Origin: G039029935 sp039029935
GTDB lineage: Bacteria > Chloroflexota > Anaerolineae > Caldilineales > Caldilineaceae
DNA: 10,945 bases
Assembly: GCA_039029935.1 (NCBI GenBank)
Contig: JBCCFC010000339.1
Coordinates: 1 to 10,945, forward strand
Reading direction: 5' to 3'
Made by a program: the position numbers and the translations under genes. Shown here piece by piece: positions 1-6,397 of the stretch (its first letter is position 1; each line of letters begins with the position of its first letter). The notes under the pieces were generated by a model. It saw only the letters and a program-made list of their open reading frames with translations, searched no databases and was not told the origin of the DNA.

Positions 1-4
1 TATA

Positions 5-38
5 CAGCCAGTCAGCACTTCAGCACACTGACTGGCTG
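5..38. repeat. Perfect 11-bp inverted repeat upstream of the aminotransferase gene
   Basis: CAGCCAGTCAG (5-15) is exactly reverse-complementary to CTGACTGGCTG (28-38), with a 12-nt spacer. It is followed at once by GCTGACTGACTAA. The GGCTGA..AGCTGA stretch at 34-47 recurs with two differences at 1360-1373, upstream of the next gene. The GTCAG/CTGAC vocabulary is shared with the long hairpins at 4171-4260 and 5224-5303. It may be a terminator-like or REP-like element belonging to that family. It has no T-tract, so I do not call it a terminator. Confidence 0.6.
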
Positions 39-121
39 ATAAGCTGACTGACTAATTTTATACTTTTCTCTACTATAAGAAAGAAGAAGCACTGAACAGA
101 AGCATTGAAAGGACACACTCA

Positions 122-1318
122 ATGTCAAGCATGACGGTGGAACAACTTCGCCAAGAACTTCCTGTGACAGCGGAAGTCGCCTATTTTCAAACTGGAACCT
201 ATGGTCCGACGACAAATTCTACGTTGAGCGCGGTGCGAGAGGCGATGGAGCAGGAGGCGCGTCACGGCCCAGCTACGCCTGCTGGCAGACAATCACACAT
301 AGGCAAAGAAGCCGCTGCAAGAGCCGGGTTGGCAAAGCTCCTAAACGTCCCAGAAGAGGCGTTATCCATCACCACCAATACATCGCGCGCCATGCAGCAG
401 ATTATTCGCGGCATCGACTGGCAACCCGGTGACGAATTTATCATGACAAACTTGGAACATGTCAGTACTTATGGTGTCTCGCATGAGTTGCAAAATGAAC
501 ATGGTGTCAAGGTTAAGGTGATTGATGGAGACCAAGGAGACGCTGTCCTATTGGAGCAGTTAAACGCTACGCTGACCGAACGTTCTAAGCTCGTCTGTCT
601 CAGCCATATCTCCTCACCAGAGGGTCGTCTTCTGCCGATTAGAAAGGCCACTGATCTTGCGCATGAGTATGATGTTCCTGTCGTGGTGGATACGGCTCAA
701 TCGGTGGGACAGATGCCCGTCGATATTTCGGCACTCGGTTGCGACTATGTGGCTGGCTCTGGTCACAAATGGCTGCTTGGCCCTATGGGAACTGGCTATA
801 TCGTCATCTCTGCCGACCGACTCCCCCCCTTCCGCCCCAACTTCATTCCCGACCGCAATCCGTGGACGCTGGCTGATGCACCCACCCCACCCGCAACCGC
901 AAAGTCTAGAACCGAAATCGGCACTTATAACCATGCCTTAGTTGTCGGCTTGGGCAGGGCGGTCGAAATCTTCGATAGCATCGGCTTGGATACCATTCAG
1001 GAAGCCGCAGCCCATCTCACACGAATCCTGCGACGCGAAGTCTCACAGATGGATCGAGTGCGGATACTCACGCCGTTGGCCGAAGACCAGTCTGCTGGCA
1101 TCACATCCTTGATGTTTGACGGGTTTACAAAAACAGAAATGGACAAATTGGTTGAGCGGCTGTATTCGCAACACAAGGTGGTCGTCAAAGCACAATGGCT
1201 AACAGCACCACCGGACCCTGTGAAGGTTGCCATGCGCATCTCGGTTGCGGCCTTTAACAGCGAGGATGAGGTCGCACGTCTTGTCGAGGGCATACAAGAA
1301 GGGTTGAAAGTTCTCTAA
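122..1318 (+). CDS. Class V PLP-dependent aminotransferase (isopenicillin N epimerase / cysteine desulfurase-like fold)
   Basis: This is a cytoplasmic PLP enzyme of 398 residues, normal for the aminotransferase class V family. The likely PLP Schiff-base lysine is K216 in AGSGHKWLLGPMGTGY. The cofactor-contacting Asp and Gln are D190 and Q193 in VVVDTAQSVGQ. SHISSPEG (161-168) and NTSRAMQ (86-92) match the cofactor-phosphate and strand regions of the family, and R372 in MRISVAAFNS fits the C-terminal substrate-carboxylate arginine. The ATG at 122 was chosen because AAAGGA (108-113) lies 8 nt upstream; the next in-frame ATG (131) is too far from it. The reaction could be epimerisation, transamination, desulfuration or amino-acid lyase chemistry, since the family is very diverse. 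It heads a co-directional cluster with a hydrolase-like protein and a peptide-type ABC importer, suggesting it processes an imported amino compound (inference). The family call is firm, the substrate unknown. Confidence 0.93.
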   Translation: MSSMTVEQLRQELPVTAEVAYFQTGTYGPTTNSTLSAVREAMEQEARHGPATPAGRQSHIGKEAAARAGLAKLLNVPEEALSITTNTSRAMQQIIRGIDWQPGDEFIMTNLEHVSTYGVSHELQNEHGVKVKVIDGDQGDAVLLEQLNATLTERSKLVCLSHISSPEGRLLPIRKATDLAHEYDVPVVVDTAQSVGQMPVDISALGCDYVAGSGHKWLLGPMGTGYIVISADRLPPFRPNFIPDRNPWTLADAPTPPATAKSRTEIGTYNHALVVGLGRAVEIFDSIGLDTIQEAAAHLTRILRREVSQMDRVRILTPLAEDQSAGITSLMFDGFTKTEMDKLVERLYSQHKVVVKAQWLTAPPDPVKVAMRISVAAFNSEDEVARLVEGIQEGLKVL

Positions 1319-1406
1319 TTTTTTTATAGCACCCGAAACATGACCCAATTCTGGCTGACGGCTGAGTAGCTGAAAGCTTTCTTTAATACCATAATAGCAT
1401 ACAAAC

Positions 1407-1412
1407 AAGGAG
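1407..1412 (+). promoter_or_regulatory. Shine-Dalgarno site deciding between tandem ATGs
   Basis: AAGGAG lies 2 nt before ATG 1415 and 5 nt before ATG 1418. The second spacing is the workable one, which favours the 1418 start. Confidence 0.6.
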
Positions 1413-1417
1413 CAATG

Positions 1418-2506
1418 ATGCCTGAACAACTGATACTCTGGGGACCACCTGTTGTGGATAGTATACCCGATGCCCCCGATTATGCGGAACATCTACCCGC
1501 ATGGGTGCAGAAATGCGCCGATGTTGGCATATCGAAAATTGTTGGCGGTGATCGAACGTTGGCCCTCACAGAGTCTGCCCATGCCGCTGGAATCAAGGTG
1601 GACCCTTACGTGAACTACAACTCCTTTCCCCGCTACGGGAGCGCAAGAGTCACCTATGGATGGTCGGTTGACTTTCTGCGGCCAGCGGTCGATTCGCCCG
1701 AAGGACGTGCAGTGCTCGACAAGCATAGACCTATCTATGATGCGCCCAAAGTCACGACGACAATGGCTGACTTTGCCAGTAAGCATCCAGAATATCGCAG
1801 TTTGACACGTAGTCGGTCCTATGCGCTTCAGCCAGGGGAAGATGTCTATCTAAGCCCGGCCTTTCCAGAGGTACGGGAAGACCAGGTACAGAACTTTCTT
1901 GATACGCTGGAGGCAACCCAAGGCGATGGGATTCAGGTCGAATTTGTCCTTGGCAATGAGGATGAAAATGGGGTTGTGACCTATGGGTATGATGATCGCA
2001 CCGTTGCAGAGTTTCATGAAAAGACAGGGAAAAATGCCTTTGAGTTGCCAAACGATGACCCTGACTGGATGCAGTTTCGAGCCGATTATGTCACCCTGTT
2101 CCTATCCGAGTTGAGGGCAAAGGTCAAGGAGGCATCACCAGACGCTGTCCTTTCAACTACCATGATTACGGGGGAGAAGGATGATTACATCAAGCTCCTA
2201 CACGACTGGCCGACGTGGGTCGAGCAGGGCATTCTTGATGAATTCTATATCTGGTTTAGAACGGATTCCGATTTAAAGGCACTCGAACGCCAGATTCGTC
2301 ACGCAGTGGATGTGGTTGATGGTCGCGTTCCGGTCATTGCCGAACTTTCCTGCTACCACCCAGGGAGCTTTCAGGAAGCCGATTTAATGTTGACCGCCGG
2401 AAAAATTGCGATTGACAACGGTGCAACAGGCGTTGGTATCTATCGTAGCCATGCAGTTGAACAATTAAACTTCTGGCCTGTTTTGGAAAAATTGGGCAAG
2501 CTTTAA
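1418..2506 (+). CDS. Probable GHL10-type (glycoside-hydrolase-like) TIM-barrel protein
   Basis: The protein has about 362 residues and no signal peptide or membrane segment, so it is probably cytoplasmic. Residue numbers here count from the ATG at 1415. YLSPAFPEVRE (145-155) followed by GDGIQVEF (170-177) resembles the 'DP..PEVR' and 'Y.vDGi..D' strands of GHL10/DUF187 proteins. WMQFRADYVTLFL (218-230) resembles their conserved W..[FW]R...v..F helix. Later strands (ILDEFYIW, VIAELS, GATGVGIYRS) are spaced as in a beta/alpha barrel. The GHL10 strand usually ends in an acidic residue; here it is E176. Two ATGs lie in tandem at 1415 and 1418. AAGGAG (1407-1412) is 5 nt from the second and only 2 nt from the first, so I prefer 1418. 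It sits between the aminotransferase and the solute-binding protein in one orientation. Hydrolase activity is not demonstrated; it could be a non-catalytic or differently acting barrel. Confidence 0.72.
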   Translation: MPEQLILWGPPVVDSIPDAPDYAEHLPAWVQKCADVGISKIVGGDRTLALTESAHAAGIKVDPYVNYNSFPRYGSARVTYGWSVDFLRPAVDSPEGRAVLDKHRPIYDAPKVTTTMADFASKHPEYRSLTRSRSYALQPGEDVYLSPAFPEVREDQVQNFLDTLEATQGDGIQVEFVLGNEDENGVVTYGYDDRTVAEFHEKTGKNAFELPNDDPDWMQFRADYVTLFLSELRAKVKEASPDAVLSTTMITGEKDDYIKLLHDWPTWVEQGILDEFYIWFRTDSDLKALERQIRHAVDVVDGRVPVIAELSCYHPGSFQEADLMLTAGKIAIDNGATGVGIYRSHAVEQLNFWPVLEKLGKL

Positions 2507-2510
2507 ACAT

Positions 2511-2531
2511 GCCCCTATTGGGGTTTTATTT
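2511..2531 (+). terminator. Short hairpin with T-rich tail after the GHL10-like gene (weak terminator or attenuator)
   Basis: CCCC (2512-2515), a TATT loop and GGGG (2520-2523) form a four-pair GC stem, extended by a G.U pair. TTTTATTTTTAT follows directly. It begins 4 nt after the stop codon at 2504-2506 and ends about 26 nt before the next start. The stem is short, so partial read-through into the solute-binding protein gene is likely. It could set the ratio of upstream enzymes to transporter. Confidence 0.45.
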
Positions 2532-2557
2532 TTATACTATCTGAAAAGGAGAATATT

Positions 2558-4126
2558 GTGGGGAAACAATTGAGCAGATCAAGCTGGGTACTGAGGGTAC
2601 TTGGCCTACTTGTCATGGTGCTGGCTGTGGGTTGTCAACCTGCGGCTCCGGTTGCCCCTGCATCGACCGACGCAGGTGAAGAGGTTGCAGCTGGCCCAGA
2701 GAGCTATCCAGAGGAAATGATTGTGGGATTGGGTGCATTGCCCGTCTCTTTGGTCGGGAACACGATTCCCTCCCTACAGTCTCGCATTTTTTCAACCTTG
2801 ATGTATGAATCGTTGGCGGTCTTGAATGAGGAGACAGGGGCTATCGAGCCAAATTTATTGGAATCGATGGAACTGGTGGACGACACCACTGTTCTGATCA
2901 AAATCAAAGAGGACATCGAGTTTCACAATGGGGAACAACTCACCGCCAATGGTATTGCCAAAACCTTTGAGTTACTCCAGGACTCTGATCCACAGAAGTT
3001 TACATGGTCTTTCCGACAGCTCAATGACTATGATTCTTATGAAGTGATTGATGACTACACAATGGAGTTCACGCTCAAGGCACCGATTGATCGCTGGGCC
3101 AATCTATTTGCAAACCATATGCCACTGGCGCCTGATCATCTAGAAGCGGTTGGTCTTGATGGCTATACCGAAGATCCAGTCGGTACAGGGCCATACAAGT
3201 TTTCTTCTTGGGAACGAGACAATTTCATCAGCTTGGAGCGTTGGGATGCCTATCCCGGTGAAATGCCTGCGATTCAGAATGTGACTTTCCGGCATATGCC
3301 CGAATCTGCTGTACGTGTGGCAGGGCTGAGAAGTGGAGAGATTCATGTCGCCGCCCATATCCCACCGGATCAGGTACCGAGCTTGCTAGACGATGGCTAT
3401 GGTCTATATGAGGGTGACAGTATGCAGAGTATGTATGTTGGACTCGACATTTGGGGTCGTTCAGAGCCTCTGCAAGACAAGCGTGTGCGACAGGCCATGC
3501 TCTATGCCATCGATCTAGAGGCGATGTGGAATACCATTGCTGGCGGTTATGGCACAATGCTCGATTGTCAGATCGTCGCCCCGGGCGGATTTGGCTACAA
3601 TCCAGATGTTCAGCGTTATCCATATGATCCAGAGAAGGCTAAAGAGCTGCTTGCCGAAGCGGGATATCCCGACGGTTTCACCATCCAAGGGTCTTCGACA
3701 GCCGGACGCTATTTCCGAGATCAACCATTTATGGATGCAACTGTGGCGCAGTGGGCGCAGGTAGGCATTGAGGTTGAGATGGAATTTATGGAGTCTTCGG
3801 TTTGGTTGCAGAAGTTGATTGACCAAACTTTGCCACCTATCATGAATATCGGGTTGAACTGGTATCTCAATGACAATACGTCTTCGATGTGGACTTCGGC
3901 TGCCGAAAACCCGCCGGATCAGGACTTTATCGATATGGTCAACGAGAAGCGTACCATTGTGGATGCTGCGGAACGTGAGCAGGTCGTCAAGGATATTGCC
4001 GCGTATTCATGCGAAAATGCACAGGCTATCTACGCCTACACCATCCCAGCACTCTACGCATTGAGCTCGGATTTGCCAGAACTCAGTTTCAACAAGTCCT
4101 TTGAAATGCATATTCCAGCGGAGTAG
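2558..4126 (+). CDS. ABC transporter substrate-binding lipoprotein, family 5 (peptide/opine/nickel type)
   Basis: This is the extracytoplasmic solute receptor of an ABC importer, 522 residues, typical of SBP_bac_5 proteins. A basic N-terminus and hydrophobic stretch (about 11-24) end in the lipobox LAVGC with the lipidated Cys at 26. A flexible Ala/Pro/Glu-rich linker (27-47) follows. Family hallmarks are ESLAVLNEETGAIEPNLLES (84-103), LIKIKEDIEFHNGEQLTA (113-130), PVGTGPYKF (207-215), DKRVRQAMLYAIDL (307-320) and YPYDPEKAKELLAEAGYPDG (344-363). The start is GTG 2558, preceded by AAAAGGAG (2544-2551) with 6 nt spacing; this start gives a complete lipoprotein signal. The two permease genes downstream are on the same strand. 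The ligand cannot be read from sequence: peptides, opines, sugars and metal chelates all occur in this family. Cell-surface tethering assumes a membrane with lipoprotein processing. Confidence 0.95.
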   Translation: MGKQLSRSSWVLRVLGLLVMVLAVGCQPAAPVAPASTDAGEEVAAGPESYPEEMIVGLGALPVSLVGNTIPSLQSRIFSTLMYESLAVLNEETGAIEPNLLESMELVDDTTVLIKIKEDIEFHNGEQLTANGIAKTFELLQDSDPQKFTWSFRQLNDYDSYEVIDDYTMEFTLKAPIDRWANLFANHMPLAPDHLEAVGLDGYTEDPVGTGPYKFSSWERDNFISLERWDAYPGEMPAIQNVTFRHMPESAVRVAGLRSGEIHVAAHIPPDQVPSLLDDGYGLYEGDSMQSMYVGLDIWGRSEPLQDKRVRQAMLYAIDLEAMWNTIAGGYGTMLDCQIVAPGGFGYNPDVQRYPYDPEKAKELLAEAGYPDGFTIQGSSTAGRYFRDQPFMDATVAQWAQVGIEVEMEFMESSVWLQKLIDQTLPPIMNIGLNWYLNDNTSSMWTSAAENPPDQDFIDMVNEKRTIVDAAEREQVVKDIAAYSCENAQAIYAYTIPALYALSSDLPELSFNKSFEMHIPAE

Positions 4127-4170
4127 GTTTGGACATTTATCGTTCATTTGTATAAATTTTAGCGTGAATT

Positions 4171-4260
4171 GGTAAGTCGGTATTCAGTAGGTCGGTATTC
4201 AGTAGGTCAGTACACGGGTACTGAGTTACCGAATACCGGCTTACCGAATACTGACTGACC
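4171..4260. repeat. Long imperfect palindrome (43-bp arms, 4-nt loop) between binding-protein and permease genes
   Basis: The left arm 4171-4213 and right arm 4218-4260 match as reverse complements at 35 of 43 positions. Four of the eight differences would be G.U pairs in RNA, so 39 of 43 positions can pair. The left arm contains two tandem copies of GTCGGTATTCAGTAG (4176-4190, 4191-4205) and then GTCAGTAC. The hairpin ends 19 nt before the permease start at 4280. No T-tract follows, so it is not a standard terminator. Transcript stabilisation, partial termination after the highly expressed binding protein, or a mobile palindromic repeat are the main possibilities. Confidence 0.9.
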
Positions 4261-4270
4261 GATGATTCTC

Positions 4271-4276
4271 GGAGAG
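4271..4276 (+). promoter_or_regulatory. Shine-Dalgarno site fixing the first permease start
   Basis: GGAGAG lies just upstream of ATG 4280 (5 nt after the GGAG core). It is downstream of the alternative ATG at 4262, so it cannot serve that codon. This supports the shorter protein beginning MSAFIVRRLL. Confidence 0.75.
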
Positions 4277-4279
4277 CTC

Positions 4280-5215
4280 ATGTCAGCCTTCATCGTTCGC
4301 CGATTGCTACAGGCGGTCCTCGTTATATTTATGGTTGTGACGCTTGTCTTTTTCCTCATTCGCGTATCCGGAGACCCAGCGAGTCTGGGTGTCAACTTGG
4401 ATCCGAATCGAGACAGGGAGGAGGTGGAGGCCGAATATAATGAGATTCGCCGAAAAATGGGTCTGGATAAACCACTGTATGTCCAGTACTTGGTTTTCTG
4501 GCAACGCACACTTCAACTAGACTTTGGATACTCTTTTCGATATGGTGTACCCGCAACACGGCTTATTTTGGAACGACTCCCCAATAGCTTGAGACTTGGG
4601 GGGGCGGCGGCTGTACTAGGGATTGTGGTCGGTCTGCCACTGGGGATTATCGCCGCCCTCAGGCGAGGCTCGTTTATAGATACGGCCGCAACCACAGGAG
4701 CGGTGTTAGGCATTGTCATGCCTCAATTCTTTTTGGCAATCATCTTGATATTGGTTTTCTCTGTGGGGCTTAATCTATTGCCAACATCCGGTACGGGCAC
4801 CTGGAAACACCTTATCCTGCCCGCAGTCACACTCTCGACGGGGCTGATGGCAACGATTGCAAGGATTGGGCGGTCGGGGATGCTGGAGGCACTGGGACAG
4901 GATTATATCCGCACCGCTAGAGCCAAAGGATTGTCGGAGCGCGATGTAATCTTCAGACATGCACTGCGCAACAGCAGTTTGTCGATTATTACCGTCACCC
5001 TCTCTGCACTGCCACACCTCATCGGCTCGGTCGTCATCGTCGAGGTGGTCTTTTCTTGGCCCGGTGTGGGCAATCTACTGGCACAGTCCGTGATGGCGCG
5101 GGATTATCCCGTTGTCTTTCTCGATGTGATTCTTTTCTCGATTTTGACGGTACTAACCTTTTTGATACTGGACCTCGTTTATATGCTGGTCGATCCAAGG
5201 ATTCGATATAAGTAG
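4280..5215 (+). CDS. ABC transporter inner-membrane permease, DppB/OppB-like
   Basis: This is one of the two membrane subunits of a peptide-type ABC importer, 311 residues, as usual for the DppB class. The N-terminus (MSAFIVRRLLQAVLVIFMVV, then a helix ending in IRVSGDPA) is the family signature. A periplasmic region containing RRKMGLDKPLYVQY (57-70) and LDFGYSFRYG follows. The EAA loop that docks on the ATPase is at about 203-230 (EALGQDYIRTARAKGLSERD), with the conserved Gly at 217. The C-terminal VDPRIRY is typical. About six hydrophobic segments are visible. The start was moved from ATG 4262 to ATG 4280 because of the Shine-Dalgarno site and the match to family N-termini. It pairs with the DppC-like gene downstream, and hairpins lie on both sides of it. 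Substrate specificity is unknown. Confidence 0.95.
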   Translation: MSAFIVRRLLQAVLVIFMVVTLVFFLIRVSGDPASLGVNLDPNRDREEVEAEYNEIRRKMGLDKPLYVQYLVFWQRTLQLDFGYSFRYGVPATRLILERLPNSLRLGGAAAVLGIVVGLPLGIIAALRRGSFIDTAATTGAVLGIVMPQFFLAIILILVFSVGLNLLPTSGTGTWKHLILPAVTLSTGLMATIARIGRSGMLEALGQDYIRTARAKGLSERDVIFRHALRNSSLSIITVTLSALPHLIGSVVIVEVVFSWPGVGNLLAQSVMARDYPVVFLDVILFSILTVLTFLILDLVYMLVDPRIRYK

Positions 5216-5223
5216 GGCAGCTA

Positions 5224-5303
5224 GTAGGTCGGTATTCGGTAGGTCGGTATTCGGTGGTCAGTACTCCGGTACCGATGAACCGAATACCGATCTACCGACC
5301 TAC
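5224..5303. repeat. Second long imperfect palindrome of the same family, between the two permease genes
   Basis: The left arm (5224-5264) is GTAGGTCGGTATTCGGTA followed by a second near-copy and GTCAGTAC. The right arm (5269-5303) is its reverse complement apart from a 7-nt deletion of one partial unit and a few changes near the loop. The unit differs from that at 4171-4260 mainly by CGGTA in place of CAGTA. The stem ends 18 nt before the GTG start at 5322, almost the same offset as the first hairpin. It carries no T-tract. Confidence 0.88.
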
Positions 5304-5321
5304 CTATTTAACCGTAAGTGA

Positions 5322-6239
5322 GTGAACAAAGTGACCAATGTAGCAGAACCAATCGATGCGAATATGGTTGTCAAACGGGGCGAGAGCCGCCCATTGACAC
5401 AAGCTTGGAAACATCGCCAAGGCATCATCGGCGGTGTCCTGCTTCTCTTCTTCGCCATCATGGCCCTCTTTGGCGGTTGGATCGCGCCCCATGATCCTGT
5501 GGCTATCGATCTCTCCAAACCATTTGCCAAACCCATCTGGCTCGACCCTGTCAATGGTGGGGGGCTGATGGGCACGGATAACCTTGGCCGCGATGTTTTT
5601 AGTCGCGTCCTTGTCGGCTCGCGCATTTCGCTCTTGGTGGGATCCGCTGCGGTCCTCATCGGACTGGCTATGGGGATTACGCTGGGGCTGCTTGCAGGAT
5701 ACAAAGGCGGGCTGGCTGGGGACATCATCATGCGCATTGCGGATACCCAAACCGCGATTCCATTTCTTGTCCTTTTGATCGCCGCCATTGCCTTTGTCGG
5801 TGGTGGCATCCTCAACATCATTCTCTTTCTGGGGATTGGGGCGTGGGTCGGGTTTGCAAGGCTGATTCGCGGAGAGGTCTTGAGCATTCGCGAACGAGAT
5901 TTTGTGGAGGCCGCACGCGCCTTGGGCGTCAGCGATATACGCATCATGTTTGTTCACATCCTCCCCAACACAATCGCCCCCGTAATTGTTGCTGCCACCC
6001 TCTCATTTGGCTCAATGATCCTCACCGAATCTGCCCTCAGCTTTCTGGGGCTGGGTGTCTCATCATTGGTCCCGACTTGGGGGAAAATGGTGGCGGATGC
6101 ACGTGACTATGTGACAACGGCGTGGTATCCCAGCGTTTTTCCGGCTGTCGCTATTATGTTGGTCGTGCTTGGCGCTAATCTGCTGGGTGACTGGCTGCGG
6201 GATGTGTTGGATCCACGGCTTCGGGGACGGCAACATTGA
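5322..6239 (+). CDS. ABC transporter inner-membrane permease, DppC/OppC-like
   Basis: This is the second membrane subunit of the importer, 305 residues, the family's usual size. The cytoplasmic N-terminus is followed by a first helix (33-50) and IAPHDPVAID. The DppC signature GLMGTDNLGRDVFSRVLVGS lies at 81-100. The EAA loop is at about 185-216, containing RERDFVEAARALGVSD (190-205), and the end is LRDVLDPRLRG. The start is uncertain. GTG 5322 has only a weak purine stretch upstream (TAAGTGAG), and GTG 5331 and ATG 5364 are in-frame alternatives. GTG 5322 is kept because the longer N-terminus is family-like. It forms the membrane pair with the DppB-like gene. No ATPase gene follows: the next elements are a terminator and a DNA methyltransferase gene. 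Confidence 0.95.
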   Translation: MNKVTNVAEPIDANMVVKRGESRPLTQAWKHRQGIIGGVLLLFFAIMALFGGWIAPHDPVAIDLSKPFAKPIWLDPVNGGGLMGTDNLGRDVFSRVLVGSRISLLVGSAAVLIGLAMGITLGLLAGYKGGLAGDIIMRIADTQTAIPFLVLLIAAIAFVGGGILNIILFLGIGAWVGFARLIRGEVLSIRERDFVEAARALGVSDIRIMFVHILPNTIAPVIVAATLSFGSMILTESALSFLGLGVSSLVPTWGKMVADARDYVTTAWYPSVFPAVAIMLVVLGANLLGDWLRDVLDPRLRGRQH

Positions 6240-6290
6240 GCTAAATTTTCTATCAGTGATGATCACGACCACCCTACACCTCTACCAACT

Positions 6291-6324
6291 ATGCGCACAG
6301 TCATCTCTGGTTGTGCGTGTTTTT
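6291..6324 (+). terminator. Rho-independent terminator closing the transporter operon
   Basis: CGCACA (6294-6299) pairs with TGTGCG (6312-6317). The stem is extended on both sides by wobble and A-T pairs to about 10 pairs around a 10-nt loop, and is followed by TGTTTTTATT. It lies about 50 nt after the stop codon at 6239 and ahead of the methyltransferase promoter, separating two transcription units. Confidence 0.75.
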
Positions 6325-6360
6325 ATTGACTTCTCCGATGCAGAATCGCTCACGCGAACT

Positions 6361-6391
6361 TTGGTTGTATGGGGTCAGACTAGGGTATAAT
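6361..6391 (+). promoter_or_regulatory. Sigma-70-type promoter for the methyltransferase gene, likely giving a leaderless mRNA
   Basis: A perfect -10 TATAAT is at 6386-6391. The -35 is poor: TTGGTT (6361-6366, 19-bp spacer) or TTGTAT (6365-6370, 15-bp spacer). Transcription would start 6-7 nt after the -10, at or next to the ATG at 6398. No Shine-Dalgarno sequence lies between them. Confidence 0.6.
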
Positions 6392-6397
6392 ACGTCC

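Noticed and set aside
59..79. TATACT (59-64) and TATAAG (74-79) as -10 boxes for the aminotransferase gene
   Set aside because: Neither has a recognisable -35 at a normal distance in this AT-rich leader, so no promoter was called.
4176..4205. Tandem 15-nt units that might suggest a CRISPR-like array
   Set aside because: Only two adjacent units without spacers, and they pair with a reverse-complement arm. This is a hairpin, not a CRISPR array.
5300..5957. Two minus-strand open frames of over 210 codons
   Set aside because: Both are antisense to the DppC-like permease gene and overlap each other in different frames. Their low-complexity Met/Arg/Pro/Ser-rich or polar composition is typical of shadows.
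6311..6397. Longer methyltransferase reading frame from TTG 6311 or ATG 6338
   Set aside because: TTG 6311 lies in the right arm of the terminator hairpin, and both starts lie upstream of the TATAAT at 6386-6391. The 29 added residues show no family feature.
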